A stretch of 48,895 nt of DNA from CAYMCQ01 sp964389025 (GTDB lineage Bacteria > Verrucomicrobiota > Verrucomicrobiia > Limisphaerales > CAYMCQ01), in assembly GCA_964389025.1 (NCBI GenBank), contig CAYMCQ010000024.1, positions 1-48,895 of the forward strand, written 5' to 3'. Shown here piece after piece: positions 33,584 to 40,988 of this stretch. The translations under genes and the position numbers were made by a program. Positions within the stretch are counted from its first letter, which is position 1. Every line of letters starts with the position of its first letter. The notes beneath the pieces are model-generated. The model saw only the letters and a list, made by a program, of their open reading frames with translations. It searched no databases and was not told the origin of the DNA.

Positions 33584-33793
33584 TCAGGCCGCGACCAAGG
33601 GGTGTTTGGCAGGATCAGACCAGAAATAATCCCGGATTTCCAGATTCATCCGGTCTATCTCGGCGAGGAATCCGGCGGCGGACAGACGGTAGCTCTCGCT
33701 GTCAGTCGCGGTTTTGCGAATCTGCGCGACTTGCTGCTCAAACTGGCGGATGCGCGCCTGTGTGACTTCCAGTTCGCGATCATTGCTAATCAT
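33584..33793 (-). CDS. Small coiled-coil partner of the nucleotidyltransferase
   Basis: This is a 69-residue, mostly helical protein: MISNDRELEVTQARIRQFEQ, QVAQIRK, LAEIDRMNLEIRDYF. It starts inside the end of the nucleotidyltransferase gene (ATGA at 33790-33793), so the pair is coupled. Short helical proteins beginning M-I-S-N-x-R are often found next to toxin-antitoxin genes and are taken as antitoxins. The last ten residues (SDPAKHPLVAA) end just before the 131-bp repeat and may be altered by the insertion junction. The function is inferred from context. Confidence 0.65.
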   Translation of the reverse strand: MISNDRELEVTQARIRQFEQQVAQIRKTATDSESYRLSAAGFLAEIDRMNLEIRDYFWSDPAKHPLVAA

Positions 33794-34230
33794 ATTTTTG
33801 TCACCTCCACGATGCCGCGTCTGCCGCCGTCGCGCTTGATTTGCCAGTGCGCAATGGTGGCGTCTTCGCCGCCAAGGGCGGCAGCCCGGCGAATCCAAAA
33901 CACGCTCGCGCCGAAAAGATTCTGCGCCGCCGCATGATCGAACACCAGACGCGCCTCGGTTGAAACCTTGTTCACATCAAATGAATCCTCCATCAGCAGG
34001 AAAATGTCAACGTCGTTAGGTTCGGCCTTGCCCGTGATAAATGACCCAAAGACGATGAACCGGGCGAGATGACCTGTGGAATGGGCCAGTTGAAAAATCC
34101 GTTCGAGCCGCCGCGCAATGACTGCGCGCCGGGATGTTGAACCAAAGTGACGGATAACTTCTTCGAGCGTTGCCGCGTGAATGCCCGGAGGTAAATCGCC
34201 ATGTTCATTGAATTGTGGCCAAGTTTTCAT
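33790..34230 (-). CDS. Nucleotidyltransferase-fold protein (toxin-antitoxin type)
   Basis: This is a 146-residue protein with an N-terminal MKTWPQFNEHGDLPPGIH, typical of small DUF6932-like nucleotidyltransferases. It has the active-site pattern FGSFITGKAEPNDVDIFLLM, in which G-S and D-x-D are intact. Members of this superfamily modify tRNA or proteins in toxin-antitoxin pairs such as MNT/HEPN. It is followed by a small helical partner with a 4-base overlap, and it starts 7 bp after the M20 stop. The pair sits between 131-bp direct repeats, so it was probably acquired recently. Confidence 0.78.
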   Translation of the reverse strand: MKTWPQFNEHGDLPPGIHAATLEEVIRHFGSTSRRAVIARRLERIFQLAHSTGHLARFIVFGSFITGKAEPNDVDIFLLMEDSFDVNKVSTEARLVFDHAAAQNLFGASVFWIRRAAALGGEDATIAHWQIKRDGGRRGIVEVTKI

Positions 34231-34237
34231 CAGTCAT

Positions 34238-35590
34238 TCAACGGAATTGAATCCACCTCATCGCCTTCTCCGCCAGCTTGTCGAACGCGGTCACGCAGAG
34301 TTCGAGATGTTCTTCCTTCGTGTCCTCGATCTTGTTGTGGCTGATGCCGTGGAGGCTTTGGACGAACATCATCACGGTCGGCACGCCGGCGCGCGCGACT
34401 TCGGCGGCGTCGTGCAACGGGCCGCTCGGCAGGCGATGCGATTGGCCGCAGGTCTCGCGGATCGCCTCGTCGCACAGCGCGATGAGTTCGTCGTTGAACG
34501 GGCGCGGGTCAATTTGCCAGAGGCGTTCCCAACTGACTTTCACGTTGCCTTCCTTCGCGAATTTTTCGCTGGCGGCTTTGGCTTCCTGAAACATGCGCGC
34601 GAGCGCCGCGCCGTCGAGATGGCGCTGGTCGAGCGTGATGCGACATTCTTCGACGACGCTGGTGACGATGCCGGGCTTGGTGGTGCATGAACCGATGGTG
34701 CAAACGCCGCTGATCTCTCCAGAGTAGGACAGGCTTCCAGCCTGTCCGGCGAGCGCGTCAGCGCGAGCACTCGCCTCGCCTCGCCCGGCGGGGGCAGGCT
34801 GGAAGCCTGCCCTACTTTTACTGCGCTCGGCAATCTTGTAAATCTCCTGGCTCATCTTGGCAGCGGCGAGAAAGGCGTCCTTGCGGCGATTCATCGGCGT
34901 GCTGCCGGAATGCGCGGCCTGACCGTGAAACGTGATGGCGTGTCGCTCGACGCCGAACGTGCCGAGCACCGCGCCGAGCGGCAAATCCAAATCTAAAAGC
35001 ACCGGCCCTTGCTCGATGTGCAGTTCGATGTAGGCTGCGGCGTTCTTGAGTTCCTTGCCGCTGTCCTTCACGCGCTCGAAATCAATGCCGACATTTTTGA
35101 GCGCGTCCGGCAAGGAGATTCCGTCTTTGTCTTTCAGACCGCGCGCCTCGTTCATGTCGAGATTGCCGGAGCAGGCAGACGAGCCGAACAGACTTTTCCC
35201 AAACCGCGCGCCCTCTTCATCGGCCCAATCCACCAGCCGCACCGTGACTGGCGGCTTGCCATTGTATTGCGCGTTGATGCGGCGGAGAATTTCCACACCC
35301 GCCATTACGTTCAGGCAACCGTCAAGCCAGCCACCGTTCGGCACGGAATCCATGTGGCCGCCTATGAGCAGACATTTTTCGGATTCACCACGCAATGTCG
35401 TCCAAAGATTTCCCGCTGCATCGGTGTGGATTTCGACTGGCAGTGCTTCAAGTTTTTTCTTCAGCCACGCTCGCGTCTTCACCCACATCGGAGTGAAGGC
35501 GACGCGTTGTGCGCCATTGTCGTCAGCGGTGAGCGCGCGGAGTTCCTTGAGTTCAGCGACGGTGCGTTTGGGATTCAGTGAAGTGCTCAT
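34238..35590 (-). CDS. Second M20 amidohydrolase, probably ureidoglycolate or allantoate type
   Basis: This is a 450-residue M20 enzyme starting at MSTSLNPKRTVAELK. Ligands are in IGGHMDSVPNGGWLDG, VDWADEEGARFG, ELHIEQGPVL and LHDAAEVA, with the lid GQAAHSGSTPM. With AllC and AllE nearby, the missing step is ureidoglycolate to glyoxylate, so a ureidoglycolate amidohydrolase is attractive. Allantoate or carbamoyl-amino-acid hydrolase is also possible. Residues about 259-289 (AGFQPAPAGRGEASARADAL to LSYSG) are encoded by a family C palindrome. The C-terminus now ends R-W-I-Q-F-R because of the adjacent insertion, whereas the orphan copy ends R-W-V-Q-T-Q-K. Confidence 0.85.
   Translation of the reverse strand: MSTSLNPKRTVAELKELRALTADDNGAQRVAFTPMWVKTRAWLKKKLEALPVEIHTDAAGNLWTTLRGESEKCLLIGGHMDSVPNGGWLDGCLNVMAGVEILRRINAQYNGKPPVTVRLVDWADEEGARFGKSLFGSSACSGNLDMNEARGLKDKDGISLPDALKNVGIDFERVKDSGKELKNAAAYIELHIEQGPVLLDLDLPLGAVLGTFGVERHAITFHGQAAHSGSTPMNRRKDAFLAAAKMSQEIYKIAERSKSRAGFQPAPAGRGEASARADALAGQAGSLSYSGEISGVCTIGSCTTKPGIVTSVVEECRITLDQRHLDGAALARMFQEAKAASEKFAKEGNVKVSWERLWQIDPRPFNDELIALCDEAIRETCGQSHRLPSGPLHDAAEVARAGVPTVMMFVQSLHGISHNKIEDTKEEHLELCVTAFDKLAEKAMRWIQFR
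34253..34383. repeat. 131-bp direct repeat, copy 2 (within the M20 gene 3' end)
   Basis: This is the in-gene copy of the 33451-33581 repeat. It encodes the last 44 codons before the divergent ending of the M20 enzyme. Confidence 0.95.
34724..34815. repeat. Palindromic repeat, family C, in frame inside the M20 gene
   Basis: GTAGGACAGGCTTCCAGCCT at the left is inverted against AGGCTGGAAGCCTGCCCTAC at the right, with a GC-rich core of shorter palindromes. The length is about 92 bp. It is read through as part of the enzyme. Confidence 0.9.
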
Positions 35591-35647
35591 GTTGGTTGTT
35601 GCGCGAGTTTAATCTTCGCAAGCGCCGTTTCAAGCACGACGATCAGT

Positions 35648-35679
35648 TGTTTTCAGAAGCCAGTTTTTTATTTTATACT
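35648..35679 (+). promoter_or_regulatory. Possible promoter for the ferritin-like gene
   Basis: TTGTTT (35648) and TATACT (35674) precede the start at 35697. The spacing of 20 bases is longer than ideal. The 106-bp gap between divergent genes must hold promoters for both directions, so this is only a candidate. Confidence 0.3.
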
Positions 35680-35696
35680 AAGCTGGTGACGTCGCC

Positions 35697-37121
35697 ATGA
35701 AAACTTACCAGTCCTACAAAAATCTTCCGTCGCTCGCGGGTATCTGCCCGATGACCGACTCCATGAAACCCGGCCTGTCCGTCGAAGAATGCGTGCGCCG
35801 CCTCAAGCGATACCATTACGCGTTCAAACGGCTGCACCAGATTTTCACCGCGCGCATCACGGCGGAGCCGATTTATGAATTGAAAATGGGCTTCAGCCAT
35901 CACGCGCATCTCTGCGCCGAGCACGCAACCTCGTTGCGCAAGCGGGTTGGTGAAATGCGCGAGCCACCGCTCGGCCTTGAGCAAATTCCCGACTCAATCC
36001 TGGAAATCCTCTTCGATGAGATTCTCTGCGCACCGACGACGGAAGAATTGTTGCTCGGGCTTTATGAGCGGGCTGTTCCGGCGCTCGAAGCTGCCTTGGA
36101 AAAACATCTCGAAGACACCAATCCGCTGGCAGATGCGCCGTCGGTGAGAGTTTTACGTTTCGCGCTGCTTGAACTCGGCGACATGGCTGAATTCGGCGCG
36201 CGATGTATCGCGTCGGTCGTGGACAAGAACTGTCGCAAGCGTGTCGATAGTTGGCTTGCGCTATTGGATGAATGCCTCATCGCTGCCGGCGAATTGGATG
36301 GAACGCAACCACCCAGTGGCAAAAAAATTTCCCGCCATCACTCCGCCAAGCCCTACCAATACGACGGCGTCCCAAAACGTGACGAGCGTTTCCCCGACCC
36401 GTTCAACATGGGCGTGAATGCGGAAGTTTTTCTCTACGATAAGAAATTTCCGCCGCAGCCAAAAACGCTGATGATGTTTTACAAACGCCTCCGCGAAGTG
36501 GACGTGCCGGAAATGATGGCCAGCATCATCACCGAGACGCCAGACAAGCCGTGGGATTATTACCGCGACATGACGCGCCAGCTTTGGGACGAAGCGCGCC
36601 ACGCCATGATGGGCGAAGTCGGCTTCGCGAATCTTGAAATTGACTGGCCGAACAAGGTGATGATCAACCACACATGGTCGCTCGCGCTCAACACGCAGCT
36701 CAAACCCATCGAGCGCCACGCCGTTTTGTATTTCATCGAGCAAGGCCTGATGCCAAAGAACGGGAAACGTTTCGAATGGGAAGTTGCGCTGGCATCGCAC
36801 AATCCGCTCTCCGGCCTGTTTCAGGATTACGATTGGGCGGATGAAGTTTTGCACGCGCGCGTCGGTCGCGACTGGTATCTGAAAGATTTTTCCAACGCAC
36901 AGGAAGCCGTGAAGTATGGCGATGAATGCTGGTCGCGCGTGCTGATGAACTGGGAAAACTGGCGCACGCAAGGCCTCACGCAACATCGCAACTGGTGGCC
37001 GGACGTTTACCGCGACGCGTGCGAGCATTGGGGCGTGCAACCCGACCCGGAAGTTTTGAAATACAACACGAGCTATCAGACCGTGCGGGCGGATTTAAAG
37101 AATCTCGTTGGCTCGGCTTGA
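35697..37121 (+). CDS. Ferritin-like fold protein with two ExxH motifs
   Basis: This is a 474-residue, mostly helical protein. Two E-x-x-H motifs, in RQLWDEARHAMMGEV and DWADEVLHARVGRDWY, lie about 80 residues apart. With earlier helices (GFSHHAHLCAEHATSLRK and LGDMAEFGARC), they suggest a four-helix di-metal site like that of ferritin-like or MiaE-type proteins. No substrate or named family can be given. It is transcribed divergently from the purine operon, sharing a 106-bp control region. Because that operon lacks urate oxidase, one could imagine an oxygen-using enzyme here, but I see no sequence support for that activity. Confidence 0.6.
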   Translation: MKTYQSYKNLPSLAGICPMTDSMKPGLSVEECVRRLKRYHYAFKRLHQIFTARITAEPIYELKMGFSHHAHLCAEHATSLRKRVGEMREPPLGLEQIPDSILEILFDEILCAPTTEELLLGLYERAVPALEAALEKHLEDTNPLADAPSVRVLRFALLELGDMAEFGARCIASVVDKNCRKRVDSWLALLDECLIAAGELDGTQPPSGKKISRHHSAKPYQYDGVPKRDERFPDPFNMGVNAEVFLYDKKFPPQPKTLMMFYKRLREVDVPEMMASIITETPDKPWDYYRDMTRQLWDEARHAMMGEVGFANLEIDWPNKVMINHTWSLALNTQLKPIERHAVLYFIEQGLMPKNGKRFEWEVALASHNPLSGLFQDYDWADEVLHARVGRDWYLKDFSNAQEAVKYGDECWSRVLMNWENWRTQGLTQHRNWWPDVYRDACEHWGVQPDPEVLKYNTSYQTVRADLKNLVGSA

Positions 37122-37256
37122 TTCGATTTCGGTTCGGGAAAAAGATTCAAAAACTCGCATGGGTCGTCCCTCCGAAATCAATCGCTTGAATTCCTCCCAA
37201 AGCCTGTCCATGCTGTCCTGACCAATCGGGACGCCTACCGCGTCTGTTGTTTATTG

Positions 37257-38966
37257 ATGAGCACATTGACTGAAAACGAGCTGGATCTGGAAAAATTGTT
37301 TTTGCCCTCATGGGTCAAGGAAGACCCGTCGGCGAAGCGTTACGAGAATTTCAAAGGCGAACGGCCTCGCGACGACCGCGACCGCGGCGATCGCCGTGGT
37401 GGGCCACGCCGCGATTTCGGTGGCGGCGGACAACGCCCGCGCCCGCCGCAAAGCGGCCCGGGAAATCGTGGTCCGCGTCGCGAAGGCGGAGGCCAACCGC
37501 GCTTCGACAAAGGCCGGGGAAAATTTGGCGGCCCACGCCGCGAAGGCCGTTTTGAAAAACCAGCCGCGCCGCCGCCGCTCGTCGAAGTCAACGTCACGCT
37601 CACGCCAGACGAGAATGGCGTTGATTCACTCGCGCGCCAGATCAAGGCCACTGGCCGCGCTTATCCGCTGTTCGACATCGCGCGGATCATTTTGCAGAAG
37701 CACGACCGCTACGCCGTCACGTTCAGCGTGAGAAAAAATGCGGAAGGTAAACCGGCCCAGCCGCTGTTCGTCTGCGCGCTCGACGACTCGCTCTGGCTTT
37801 CCGAGGACGAAGTCATTTCCTACGCGCTCGGAAAACATTTCAACACGTTTTACAAAGCCGAGCGCACTGCCACCGAGCCGCCAAAGGGCACCTACACGTT
37901 CGTCGGGCAATGCGGCATGAGCGGCGTCATTCTTGGCCCGCCGAATTATCACGATTACCAGACGCGCCTGCACAAGTTGCACGCGGAAAAATTTTCAAAA
38001 ATGCCGTTCGACCAGTTCAAGTCGCGCGTGAAAATCGTCCGCGACGAAGCCGTCGTGAAGAAATGGATCGAAGACCTGAGCTGGAAAACGGAATACGTCT
38101 GTTTAAATCTGCCGGAGCCGTTGCGGCTTCAGAGCATGGAGGAAGTGGAAAAGCATTTCCGCGCCACGCACAAGGAAACCATCGTCAAGCCCGTCGAATC
38201 GCACACGCTCAACGGAATGGTCGTGCGCGCGATGCGTTCGCCGCAGCTTGTGCGGCTCGTGCGCGAACGCTGGGAGGATCAGCGCCATTTCCCGCTGCAG
38301 ATCGCCACCGTGCTGAGCCAGCAATTCGCCTCGCGCGGACTGCAATTTTTCAAGGTCAACAAGACCGTCACGCACGTCGCCGTCGCCCGACCTAGTTTTC
38401 TCGACCTCGAAACCACGCCCGTTTCCGAAAGCATCCGGCGCATCGTCGAATACATCAACGGCCATTCCAAATGCTCGCGCCGCCAGCTCATCGAAGCGCT
38501 CGCGCCGTCGCCGACAATCATTCCCGTCGCACCGGCCAAGACAGGCGAGGGGCAAGAGGCGAGCGGCGATGGGCGGCAAGCCGAAAAGCCTATTGCCGAT
38601 AGCCTATCGCCTATTGCCACTGATGAACAAACCGCCATCATCTCGGATTTGCACTGGCTCGTGCATCAAGGCCACGTGATCGAATTCGCGAACGGAACTT
38701 TGGACACGGCAAAGAAACCTTTGCCCAAACCGCCAAAGCCGCAGAAGAGTTCGGGGTCCGGTCCCGCGACAAGCGGGACTGCGGGTAGCGGGGAAAAACC
38801 CGCCGAGCAAACTCAACCTACGACCGAGCAATCAACAGAACCAGTCAGCGAAGGCGCGCCAATCGTGACGGCTGCTGAATCTGAAACTTCCATGTTGTCT
38901 GATGCGCCGAGTGAAGAACCTATTTTATCTTCGCCGACTCCGGCGGAGTCACCTGCGACGACATAG
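37257..38966 (+). CDS. RGG-rich protein of unknown function
   Basis: This is a 569-residue protein; ATG 37257 is preferred to the TTG before it. Residues about 25-100 are Arg/Gly-rich (RRGGPRRDFGGGGQRPRPPQ) and resemble RGG-type RNA-binding tails. The central part (about 105-400) is folded, with segments such as GRAYPLFDIARIILQKHDRY, GTYTFVGQCGMSG and MVVRAMRSPQLVRLVRERWE. The C-terminal 150 residues are Pro/Ser/Thr-rich and disordered. Part of that tail (about 432-454) is encoded by heptamer repeats. The RGG tract suggests RNA contact. I do not recognise the central domain. Confidence 0.75.
   Translation: MSTLTENELDLEKLFLPSWVKEDPSAKRYENFKGERPRDDRDRGDRRGGPRRDFGGGGQRPRPPQSGPGNRGPRREGGGQPRFDKGRGKFGGPRREGRFEKPAAPPPLVEVNVTLTPDENGVDSLARQIKATGRAYPLFDIARIILQKHDRYAVTFSVRKNAEGKPAQPLFVCALDDSLWLSEDEVISYALGKHFNTFYKAERTATEPPKGTYTFVGQCGMSGVILGPPNYHDYQTRLHKLHAEKFSKMPFDQFKSRVKIVRDEAVVKKWIEDLSWKTEYVCLNLPEPLRLQSMEEVEKHFRATHKETIVKPVESHTLNGMVVRAMRSPQLVRLVRERWEDQRHFPLQIATVLSQQFASRGLQFFKVNKTVTHVAVARPSFLDLETTPVSESIRRIVEYINGHSKCSRRQLIEALAPSPTIIPVAPAKTGEGQEASGDGRQAEKPIADSLSPIATDEQTAIISDLHWLVHQGHVIEFANGTLDTAKKPLPKPPKPQKSSGSGPATSGTAGSGEKPAEQTQPTTEQSTEPVSEGAPIVTAAESETSMLSDAPSEEPILSSPTPAESPATT
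38588..38618. repeat. Heptanucleotide repeat inside the RGG protein gene
   Basis: The units GCCTATT, GCCGATA, GCCTATC, GCCTATT lie head to tail, followed by a further GCC. A more degenerate G-rich stretch precedes them from about 38550. They are translated in frame as KPIADSLSPIATD in a disordered tail. Confidence 0.85.
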
Positions 38967-39364
38967 TGAATAATCCAAATGGAAAATTTTGGTTTAGCGA
39001 CCGTCAGATAATTGGCACCTATGTCGTTGTTTTGGCGGCGTTCATAGTGACAATTTTAATTTGGGGTTATTTTTCTAATCGCGAAAAAGCGCGCATTGAT
39101 TGCATAAACCAATTGCGATGGATTGATGGAGCAAAGCAGCAATGGGCGCTGGAGAATCATAAGAGCACAAATGAAATCCCGCGCAGGGAAGAACTTTTAT
39201 TATACATGAAAGGAGATGGGATTTCGTTCCCAAAATGTCCACGGGGCGGCACCTACACAATTGGTCGCGTTGACGAAGACCCGACGTGTTCAATTCTAGG
39301 TCACGTTTTGCCGCCAATCACAGCAAGCGAACAGCAGACAAATTCATCTCATCAAATGCCTTAA
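38966..39364 (+). CDS. Small single-pass membrane protein, pilin-like C-terminal region
   Basis: This is a 132-residue protein starting at GTG, whose first base is the last base of the upstream TAG stop, so it is coupled to the RGG protein. One membrane helix (IIGTYVVVLAAFIVTILIWGY) is followed by an extracytoplasmic domain. That domain has DCINQLRWIDGAKQQWALEN and FPKCPRGGTYTIGRVDEDPT. The pattern C-x-N-x-L-R-x-I-D-G-A-K-x-Q-W-A is familiar from type II secretion/pilin-like proteins of this phylum, although no prepilin leader is seen. Base composition is more AT-rich than its neighbours. Its end overlaps the converging phosphodiesterase gene by 21 bp. Confidence 0.7.
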   Translation: MNNPNGKFWFSDRQIIGTYVVVLAAFIVTILIWGYFSNREKARIDCINQLRWIDGAKQQWALENHKSTNEIPRREELLLYMKGDGISFPKCPRGGTYTIGRVDEDPTCSILGHVLPPITASEQQTNSSHQMP

Positions 39365-40912
39365 CAGCGTGTGATAAACCTCCGTCGCTTCCATTTGCGG
39401 CGATTGAAGCAGTTCGGGAGAGTTGCTGATGAACACCGGCCAGTCGTCGGGATTTTTTGGACGCGCGCCGTGCGAGCCTTTCACGAGCGTCGCGTCGAGC
39501 GGAACCACGTCCATCAACATCCGGAAGCCGAGTTTTTTTTGCAGCAGCCGCCACGCGATTTTCGCCTTGATGAAGGGTTGCGCGGGATCGAGGAACAATT
39601 CCACGGGGTCGTAGCCCGGTTTGCGATGGATGTCCACTGTGCGCGCAAAATCCGGCGCGACGCGGTCGTCCAGCCAGTAGTAATAAGTGAACCAAGCGTT
39701 CTCCTTCGCCACGGCGATGAGGTCACCCGCGCGCGGATGGTCAATGCCGGCGGAAATTTTTTCCTTTGCGCCCAGCACGCTCGCAATGCCTTCGGTCTTT
39801 TCCATCAGCGAACGAACTTTATTTTCCAGCGAGCGATCTTTCAAATAAACATGCGCGACTTGATGGTCTGCCACCGCAAAAACTTTGCTCGCGCCGCAAT
39901 CCAGAATTTCCAAACCGAGTTCGTCTTTGATAGTCAGCCACCCGCGCTTGCGAAACTCGCGGTTCAAATGAACCGGTGTGTCCACGTTCGTGATGCCGTA
40001 TTCGGATAGCAAAACGACTTGCACGGATTGCTTCGCGAAAAAGTCAATCAACCCGCCGACCATGGAATCAATCTCGTGCAAGTCACGGTGGATGGCGGGA
40101 TTGGTGGCACGGGCGTCCCGCCCGTCAAATTCGGCGTCCCGCCGAATTTCGTCACGAGATGTTGATTCGCTGATTGATTTAGATCCAACCGAAAGCGTTG
40201 CTCTCTCCACGCTTTCCGGCGGGACGCCAGAAAGAACAGGCGAGACGCCTGTGCCACCCACATAAGTTCCATGCCGTTGCAAATTGTAATCCAGATGCGG
40301 CAGATAAATCAGGTTCAGTGTCGGATGAAATCTGTTTTCAATCCACTTGGCGGATTCCGCGATCCAGCGCGATGCCGCGTCCGCTTTGCCTTTCGGCGAA
40401 TCAATTCCAGCCGCCGGCCCCCAAAAGCATGGAAACGGAAACTCGCCCAAATCCTTTTTGATTTCCTCGCGGATGGAATACGGCCACGAGTAAATATCGA
40501 AAACTTTTCTGCCGTCAGCGGGATACATCGGGCGCGGCGTGATGGAATAATCCGCGCTCGAATACATGTTGAACCACCAGAACAGATTTGCGATTGACGA
40601 TTTGCGATTTGCGATTTCAGACGACGCATGGAGCGCGTCCCAGATTTTCTCTGACTGGACGAGACGATTTGATTGTTTCCAGAATTGAACTTCCGCCAAC
40701 TCGCGATTGAACCAGCCGTTGCCAACGATTCCGTGCTCGCTTGGAGTTTTGCCAGTGAGGTAAGTTGATTGCGCGGTGCATGTGACGGCTGGAAAAGCAG
40801 GAATAATTTTCGCCATCGCGCCACGCTTCAAAAACTCCACGATATGCGGCGTCTGCTGGCCGATGAGCGAATTAGTAAGCCCAACGACGTTGATGACAGC
40901 AGTGCGTTTCAC
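39344..40912 (-). CDS. Type I phosphodiesterase/nucleotide pyrophosphatase (EboF-like)
   Basis: This is a 522-residue alkaline-phosphatase-superfamily enzyme. The GTG start at 40912 is preceded by a good AAAGAGG ribosome site. The nucleophile Thr lies in FPAVTCTAQSTYLTG, with metal ligands in LPHLDYNLQRHG, SEYGITNVD, DIHRKPGYDP and GSHG. Two repeat-encoded inserts interrupt the fold: residues about 98-109 (EIANRKSSIANL, heptamers) and about 219-270 (VGGTGVSPVLSG to GRDARATN, 156 bp). The gene follows the EboD-like cyclase on the same strand, separated by a family A palindrome. That pairing recalls the ebo cluster, in which such phosphatases occur. Confidence 0.85.
   Translation of the reverse strand: MKRTAVINVVGLTNSLIGQQTPHIVEFLKRGAMAKIIPAFPAVTCTAQSTYLTGKTPSEHGIVGNGWFNRELAEVQFWKQSNRLVQSEKIWDALHASSEIANRKSSIANLFWWFNMYSSADYSITPRPMYPADGRKVFDIYSWPYSIREEIKKDLGEFPFPCFWGPAAGIDSPKGKADAASRWIAESAKWIENRFHPTLNLIYLPHLDYNLQRHGTYVGGTGVSPVLSGVPPESVERATLSVGSKSISESTSRDEIRRDAEFDGRDARATNPAIHRDLHEIDSMVGGLIDFFAKQSVQVVLLSEYGITNVDTPVHLNREFRKRGWLTIKDELGLEILDCGASKVFAVADHQVAHVYLKDRSLENKVRSLMEKTEGIASVLGAKEKISAGIDHPRAGDLIAVAKENAWFTYYYWLDDRVAPDFARTVDIHRKPGYDPVELFLDPAQPFIKAKIAWRLLQKKLGFRMLMDVVPLDATLVKGSHGARPKNPDDWPVFISNSPELLQSPQMEATEVYHTLLRHLMR
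40103..40258. repeat. Palindromic repeat, family D, 156 bp in frame
   Basis: Terminal GGTGGCACGGGCGTCCCGCC at the left is inverted against AGGCGAGACGCCTGTGCCACC-type sequence at the right. An inner region holds more short inverted repeats. The length is exactly 52 codons, with no stop in the reading frame used by the phosphodiesterase. Confidence 0.9.
40585..40619. repeat. Heptanucleotide repeat inside the phosphodiesterase gene
   Basis: Five 7-base units lie head to tail: GATTTGC, GATTGAC, GATTTGC, GATTTGC, GATTTCA. They are read in frame as part of a 12-residue polar insert. Confidence 0.9.
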
Positions 40913-40921
40913 GCCTCTTTG

Positions 40922-40983
40922 GTAGCAGCCGACGTGAGGAGGCTCAATTCATTTTAACAGAGCCTCGTTATCTCGGCTGCTAC
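40922..40983. repeat. Palindromic repeat, family A, complete intergenic copy
   Basis: Left arm GTAGCAGCCGACGTGAGGAG...GCTC and right arm GAGCCTCGTTATCTCGGCTG...CTAC surround a 14-bp AT-rich core. The arms are 24 bases with a few central mismatches. It fills the gap between the EboD-like gene and the phosphodiesterase gene and would form a long hairpin in the transcript. Confidence 0.92.
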
Positions 40984-40988
40984 ATTTT

